Part shown: piece after piece, positions 46,480 to 50,061 of the stretch
Position numbering within the stretch: position 1 is the first letter of the stretch
How the letters are laid out: each line of letters starts with the position of its first letter
Source of the DNA: Nocardioidaceae bacterium
Lineage (GTDB): Bacteria; Actinomycetota; Actinomycetes; Propionibacteriales; Nocardioidaceae
Assembly (NCBI GenBank): GCA_009780515.1
Contig: WQZX01000015.1
Span: 1-50,061 of the forward strand
Direction: 5' to 3'
DNA: 50,061 bases
The notes under the pieces: model-generated
Told to the model about the DNA's origin: nothing
Databases searched by the model: none
Seen by the model: only the letters and a program-made list of their open reading frames with translations
Translations under genes and position numbers: made by a program

Positions 46480-46514
46480 AAGCCCTGGTCGCAGTCATGC
46501 GGACCGGGGCTTTT
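46480..46514 (+). terminator. Terminator after tRNA-Ile
   Basis: An 11-base stem (46480-46490 with 46502-46512, one mismatch) is followed by TTTT at 46511-46514. Confidence 0.75.
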
Positions 46515-46548
46515 CAACAGGTACGACAGGAAGGATCGGTCAGATCCG

Positions 46549-46671
46549 ATGGTGAAGAAGCTGCTGCTCGTCGCCCTGGCCGCCGCCGGGATCGCCTTCG
46601 CGCGCAAGAAGCTCCAGGAGAGCAAGGCCGAGAAGACCCTCTGGGCCGAGGCCACCGACCAGCTCCCCTGA
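46549..46671 (+). CDS. DLW-39 family small protein
   Basis: A 40-residue protein: a hydrophobic N-terminal helix (KKLLLVALAAAGIAFARKKL) followed by the conserved short tail TLWAEATDQLP. This matches the tiny actinobacterial DLW-39 family found between tRNA-Ile and tRNA-Ala; here the DLW triplet is TLW. Longer in-frame starts run through the tRNA and are excluded. AGGAAGGA lies upstream of the ATG. Function unknown. Confidence 0.85.
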   Translation: MVKKLLLVALAAAGIAFARKKLQESKAEKTLWAEATDQLP

Positions 46672-46686
46672 GCACCCGCACCACCC

Positions 46687-46759
46687 GGGGCGTTGGCGCA
46701 ATTGGTAGCGCACCTGCTTTGCAAGCAGGGGGTTAGGGGTTCGAGTCCCCTACGCTCCA
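46687..46759 (+). tRNA. tRNA-Ala (TGC)
   Basis: A 73-base cloverleaf. The acceptor GGGGCGT pairs with ACGCTCC (one G-T pair). The anticodon stem CCTGC/GCAGG has loop TTTGCAA (TGC at 46720-46722). The T arm is AGGGGTTCGAGTCCCCT. CCA is not encoded. Confidence 0.97.
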
Positions 46760-46868
46760 CTCGATGAAACCGCACGCAGTTCCCCGCAGTTGAACACGTG
46801 CATCAGACCCATCAGCTCAGTGGAGCTGCTCGCCACTGCGGACGACGAGTCTGGGGCAGACTCGGTAC

Positions 46869-47102
46869 ATGGCAGCGCCACGGCGGATCGGTCGGAAGCT
46901 CCACGCCGACGACGGCGCGCCGTACATCGTCGAGGGGCCGATCGGGCAGGGTGGCCACGGCGCCGTCCATAGCAGTCATTGCATCGCTTCGAACGGCCGC
47001 CGCCTTCGCAGGGTCTGCATCAAGGTCTGCAAGAGTCGCCAGGACTGGCACGGCGAGGCGTTCTTCGGCGCACTCCTCTCGGTAGACGACCGGGTGGGAT
47101 GA
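46869..47102 (+). pseudogene. Truncated serine/threonine protein kinase N-terminus
   Basis: 77 codons with kinase-like features only at the start: PYIVEGPIGQGGHGAVH (glycine-rich loop) and RRVCIKVCKS (beta-3 lysine in a VxIK-like context). A stop follows at 47100, and no catalytic loop is seen in any frame after it. It reads as a decayed or truncated kinase gene just after tRNA-Ala. The start is uncertain. Confidence 0.5.
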
Positions 47103-47410
47103 GGGTCTCAAGCTCTTCGCGGCGCGCGAGCTGAAGCGACGCGGGCACCGGATACGCGTGATCTCTTGCGTCAGTTCCTGCGCCTCGCGAGCAGGCGCTG
47201 ACCCGCCCTCCGGTACGGCTGCTCTCTGCGGCGCGGATCGCTGGGAGGAAGGCGAGCGCTGCCTCACGGAGACCCGGTGGGCGGCCCCCGGGTAATCGTG
47301 GAACTCTCGTCGGCTGAGGAGGAGATCGTGGTGGTTCGGTTCGAGGCCTCGTCGCTGGCTGGGTCTGTCGAGCGGGCGAGGCCGTATCGAGACCAAGGCA
47401 GGATGGGCTC
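47103..47410. other. Non-coding or degraded stretch with dispersed-repeat-like element
   Basis: No convincing gene in any frame: short fragments only. Around 47367-47394 the sequence contains GTCGAGCGGGCGAG then GCCGTATCGAGACC, resembling the intergenic TATCGAGACC-type repeats common in Nocardioides and relatives (from memory, not searched). Confidence 0.4.
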
Positions 47411-47638
47411 GTGATCTCACGCCTCGAAGTCGCCGAGCGGGCAAACGTCCCGCCGTTCGCCATGGACCTGCCGGTGGCAGTGACCGCGCGACAACGGACT
47501 CTGGCCCGGGCGGGCGTCGCGCTCGCGCCCGGCGTCGGCGTCGACACCGTGGTGGGCGGCCGCTTCGTGCGAGTCGGCTTCGTGGGCTCCGCCACCGACG
47601 TCACCGAGGGTCGCGGTGGGTCGCGGACGGTGTTCTGA
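47411..47638 (+). pseudogene. Aminotransferase-like C-terminal remnant
   Basis: 75 codons. TLARAGVALAPGVGVDTVVG and GRFVRVGFVGSATDVTEG resemble the C-terminal end of PLP-dependent class I or MocR-type aminotransferases (pattern AGVxxxPG ... FVRxxF). The catalytic lysine part is missing, so it is probably a remnant. Its stop abuts the TetR gene start. The call is tentative. Confidence 0.4.
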
Positions 47639-48247
47639 GTGACAGGCGAACAACTCCCGCGCGGACGCCACGACTTCACCGCCGAGCAGGTGCGCGAGAA
47701 CCAGCGGATCCGGCTCCTCGTCGCGATGGCCGAGGCATGCTCGGCCGACGGCTATCAGGAGACCACCGTCGCGGCCGTGATCCGGCGCGCCGGTATCTCC
47801 CGCAAGACGTTCTACGAGTTGTTCTCCGACAAGGAGGACTGCTTCGTGCAGGCCTACGACCTCGGCTCAGCGGTGCTGATGGACGCGATCGCGCAGGCCC
47901 GAGCGCGCGAGGGCAGCTGGGAGGAGCGGCTCGAGCGCGGGTTCGTCGCGCTCACCGACGCGATCGCCGACAACCACGCGTTCGCCGAGATCTGCATCCT
48001 CCACGTATGGAGTGCCGGCAGTCGGGCACGGGTGCGGCACTACGAGACGACTCGCCGGTTCGCGGTGTTCCTGCAGGACGTCGGCGAGGAGCTCGGATCG
48101 GTGGCCCTCGGCGGAATCGTCGGCGGCATCTCCTCGATCCTGCTGCGCCATCTGGCCGAGGGCAGCATCGACTCGGTCCGGGACCTGGTGCCCGACCTGG
48201 TCGACATGGTGCTACTTCCGCTCGAGGGCCACCGCGCGCGGAAGTAG
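47639..48247 (+). CDS. TetR/AcrR-family transcriptional regulator
   Basis: A 202-residue regulator from GTG 47639. NQRIRLLVAMAEACSADGYQ, then TTVAAVIRRAGISRKTFYEL and FSDKEDCFVQAYD form the N-terminal helix-turn-helix (residues about 20-70). The rest is the helical ligand-binding domain with no recognisable ligand signature. A 12-base perfect palindrome lies just past its stop, ahead of a secreted-protein gene, suggesting local regulation. It directly follows an aminotransferase-like remnant, so its original partner genes may have been lost. Confidence 0.88.
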   Translation: MTGEQLPRGRHDFTAEQVRENQRIRLLVAMAEACSADGYQETTVAAVIRRAGISRKTFYELFSDKEDCFVQAYDLGSAVLMDAIAQARAREGSWEERLERGFVALTDAIADNHAFAEICILHVWSAGSRARVRHYETTRRFAVFLQDVGEELGSVALGGIVGGISSILLRHLAEGSIDSVRDLVPDLVDMVLLPLEGHRARK

Positions 48248-48258
48248 TCACTAGTGAC
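48247..48258. promoter_or_regulatory. 12-base palindrome between tetR and secreted-protein gene
   Basis: GTCACTAGTGAC is a perfect palindrome overlapping the last base of the tetR stop. A second dyad, AAACA-TGAG-TGTTT, lies at 48274-48287. Either could be a TetR operator. Confidence 0.4.
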
Positions 48259-48318
48259 CATTGCGGCATCGGGAAACATGAGTGTTTATTTCTCTCGACC
48301 CCCCGAGAGAGGAAGCGC

Positions 48319-49149
48319 ATGTCCCTCATCACCAAGCGTCTTGCCGTCGTCGCTGCGACCGCGGCAGCCGCCACCAGCCTGACCTTCGCCAGCAGCTCCG
48401 CGTCGTACGCCGACGGCCCCACCGCCGCGGAGGCGCTCTCCGCGTGCCCCACCGACGGCAACGGCGCGCTCTGCCTGGCGACCCAGACCACCGGCGGCCA
48501 GTTCTCGATCGGCAAGATGACGATGCCCCTCGGTGCCATGGTGTTCACCGGCACTGTTTCCCCCGATCCGAACAGCTCCGCCGACAACATCCTCACGAAT
48601 GCCAGCCTCAACGGGCCCGCGCTGCAGGTGCCCGGCGGCCTCCTCGGTGTGCCGGCCGTGCAATCGCTCATCCCCGGCATCACCTCCGTGACCGCGAGCA
48701 CCGAGCTGGCCGGCGTGCCGCACTTCAACGCGGGCGCATCGCTGACCGGCGTGGGCACTGCGCTGACGCTTCCGATCAAGATCAAGCTCGGCAACGCGCT
48801 CCTCGGCAACAACTGCACCATCGGCACGGACGCCGACCCGATCGTCCTGAGCCTGACGGCCGGCACGACTGCGCCGCCCGCGCCGAACCAGCCGATCAAG
48901 GGCAGCACCGGCACCCTCGGGGTCGACGGCGGCACCATCGTGATCACCGGATCCTCGTTCGTGGACAACTCGTTCAGCGTGCCGAAGGCCTCCGGCTGCA
49001 CCGCCCTGGGACTCCAGCTGCTCGAGAGCACCGTGAGCGGGATCGTCAACTCCAAGCAGGGGCTGCCCTCCCCGGCCGGCAACAACACGATCGTCATGAA
49101 CGCCAACGCCTGGCTCGGCGTTCCTCCCGCGGCTGCCACCGCCGGCTGA
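48319..49149 (+). CDS. Secreted protein of unknown function
   Basis: A 276-residue protein from ATG 48319 with GAGAGGAAG upstream; a longer frame from 47737 runs over tetR in another frame. Residues 1-31 are a signal peptide (RLAVVAATAAAATSLTFASS, cleavage near SYADG). The mature part is Gly/Thr/Ser/Ala-rich, beta-like, with four cysteines (ACPTD, LCLAT, NNCTIG, SGCTAL) that could form two disulfides. Similar small secreted proteins are common in Nocardioides; no enzyme motif is seen. A 7-base hairpin (48291-48310) sits directly before the Shine-Dalgarno. A strong terminator follows. Confidence 0.82.
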   Translation: MSLITKRLAVVAATAAAATSLTFASSSASYADGPTAAEALSACPTDGNGALCLATQTTGGQFSIGKMTMPLGAMVFTGTVSPDPNSSADNILTNASLNGPALQVPGGLLGVPAVQSLIPGITSVTASTELAGVPHFNAGASLTGVGTALTLPIKIKLGNALLGNNCTIGTDADPIVLSLTAGTTAPPAPNQPIKGSTGTLGVDGGTIVITGSSFVDNSFSVPKASGCTALGLQLLESTVSGIVNSKQGLPSPAGNNTIVMNANAWLGVPPAAATAG

Positions 49150-49204
49150 GCGTCCCTGATCAGGTAGGTCGGCAGCACCCGCGAGGAACCCGCCGGCCGA
49201 ACCA

Positions 49205-49247
49205 CGCGAGTCAGGACCCGTTCACGGGTCCTGACTCGCGCCTTGTG
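49205..49247 (+). terminator. Strong terminator after the secreted-protein gene
   Basis: A perfect 16-base stem (49205-49220 with 49225-49240) closed by the loop TTCA is followed by CCTTGTG. Confidence 0.85.
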
Positions 49248-49470
49248 CTCCTCCGAGCCGCCGTGGCGGTGAGCGGCACGCCCGTGACGGCGGGATGGCG
49301 CAGCGAGGAGGATTGTGGCGAGACGAACCGAAGCGGGATCTCGTGTCCTGTTCATCGACAAGGTCAGGGGTTCGAGACACCCTCACCTTCACCGCCCGGA
49401 CTGAGCGGGCGGGCGGTGGCCCCGGCGTCCCCCGGAACCACCGCCCGTCAGCGGTACGACGGACCGCTGG
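49248..49470. other. Intergenic gap before the collagen-like gene
   Basis: No gene seen between the terminator and the convergent collagen-like gene. A short CAGGGGTTCGAGACACCC near 49365 resembles a tRNA T-arm but cannot be extended into a tRNA. Confidence 0.4.
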
Positions 49471-50061
49471 TCAGTTGTCCAGGTCGTTGTTCTGGATCTG
49501 GATCGAGGTGTTCGGCACGCACAGCGCCCAGACCTTCAGCGGCACGCCAGCGGGGGTGTGCTGGTCGGAGCCGAGCACGATCCAGCCGTCGAGGCGACCG
49601 GGGAGCGGGGTGCCGGTGTCCCAGTTCATCCGGCCCGGGAAGGAAGCGGTGACGTGGAAGGTGTTGCCGTTCTGGGTGTCCACGGTCGAGCCCTCGTAGC
49701 CGCCGGCGATCGCCGTGTACGTCTGCGACACCGTGGCGTCGTCGGCACAGGCCACCGTCGCCGACCCGCCGCCGCCGTTCGTGTAGGTCTCCACGCGGTA
49801 GATCGCGCCGGCGAGACCGCTCGGCCCGGCGGGGCCGGTGGCCCCGTCGGTCCCGTCCGTTCCGTTCGTGCCGTCGGCGCCGGGTGCACCGGTCGCGCCC
49901 CTGGGGCCGGTGGCGCCCCGTGGGCCCGTCGCGCCCTTGAGCCACTTCTTGGCGTCCGCGCTCAGGTCGCGGGTGCGGAGCGTGCCGTCGGCGACCTTGT
50001 TCGAGGTGACCGAGCCGTTGGCCAGGTCCTGGGTCTGGATGGTGCCGTCCTTGATCTGTGC
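49471..50061 (-). CDS. Collagen-like surface protein (partial, N-terminus outside window)
   Basis: A minus-strand frame enters from the right edge and stops at TGA 49471; 196 residues are visible. It has IQTQDLANGSVTSNKVADGT and LRTRDLSADAKKWLKG (short repeated helical or stalk units of the type KDGTI-DL-NGSV), then collagen-like Gly-x-y triplets (GATGPRGATGPRGATGAPG and on to GPAGPSG). A globular C-terminal domain follows, with two cysteines (VACADD, ALCVPN). Such proteins trimerise through collagen-like stalks at the cell surface. Start and signal peptide lie beyond the window. Confidence 0.82.
   Translation of the reverse strand, partial: AQIKDGTIQTQDLANGSVTSNKVADGTLRTRDLSADAKKWLKGATGPRGATGPRGATGAPGADGTNGTDGTDGATGPAGPSGLAGAIYRVETYTNGGGGSATVACADDATVSQTYTAIAGGYEGSTVDTQNGNTFHVTASFPGRMNWDTGTPLPGRLDGWIVLGSDQHTPAGVPLKVWALCVPNTSIQIQNNDLDN

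Noticed and set aside
46812..47679. Minus-strand open frames of about 210 codons after tRNA-Ala
   Set aside because: Arg/Pro-rich with no domain, overlapping each other and the plus-strand remnants; typical shadow frames.
49361..49386. tRNA-like T-arm (GGTTCGA) before the collagen-like gene, a possible attachment site
   Set aside because: The stem does not pair correctly and no acceptor or anticodon arm is present; the shared part with tRNA-Ala is only ten bases.

Overview
The window is a high-GC actinobacterial chromosome segment around the replication origin. Gene order and protein style point to Nocardioides or a close relative (Nocardioidaceae). This comes from gene content only; no database was searched. 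The order pcnA / DUF6049 / murJ / pseudokinase / sigM / anti-sigma / trxB / trxA / GNAT / parB / parA / rsmG / khpB / yidC / yidD / rnpA / rpmH / dnaA / dnaN / gnd / recF / DUF721 / gyrB / gyrA / DUF3566 / tRNA-Ile / DLW-39 / tRNA-Ala is the classic actinobacterial origin layout, close to Rv3907c-Rv0007 of Mycobacterium tuberculosis.

Layout. (1) 1-3.3 kb: two minus-strand surface proteins. The first is cut by the window edge and ends in a 60-residue cysteine repeat. (2) 3.7-12.4 kb: a FemX-type peptidoglycan bridge ligase coupled to an alanine-racemase-like protein; a class A penicillin-binding protein with a GT87 glycosyltransferase; a PadR regulator and inositol-phosphate synthase; and a small membrane protein split by an in-frame TGA. 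(3) 12.4-15.5 kb: DUF2891, SRPBCC and CCA-adding enzyme. (4) 15.7-27.7 kb: the MurJ / pseudokinase / SigM / thioredoxin block, then GNAT, an aminotransferase and a PlsC acyltransferase. trxB and trxA each carry a SigR/SigH-type promoter. The cell-wall regulator gene cwlM is absent from its usual place after trxA. (5) 27.8-33.2 kb: a minus-strand block from rpmH to parB with three parS sites. (6) 33.2-46.8 kb: dnaA, oriC, dnaN, gnd, recF, the gyrase genes and two tRNAs. DnaA boxes occur on both sides of dnaA; the dnaA-dnaN interval is the likely origin. (7) 46.8-50 kb: accessory DNA with a truncated kinase, an aminotransferase-like remnant, a TetR regulator, a secreted protein and a partial collagen-like surface protein.

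The genes work together in replication initiation and segregation (dnaA, dnaN, recF, gyrAB, parAB/parS), protein insertion and RNA maturation (yidC, yidD, rnpA, pcnA), cell-wall assembly (FemX, PBP, MurJ, pseudokinase, GT87) and thiol redox control (trxB, trxA). I found no CRISPR array, prophage or intact insertion sequence. The most unusual items are the cysteine-repeat surface protein at the left edge, the conserved-looking reading frame continuing past a TGA at 12161-12163, and parS sites that lie on gene starts.
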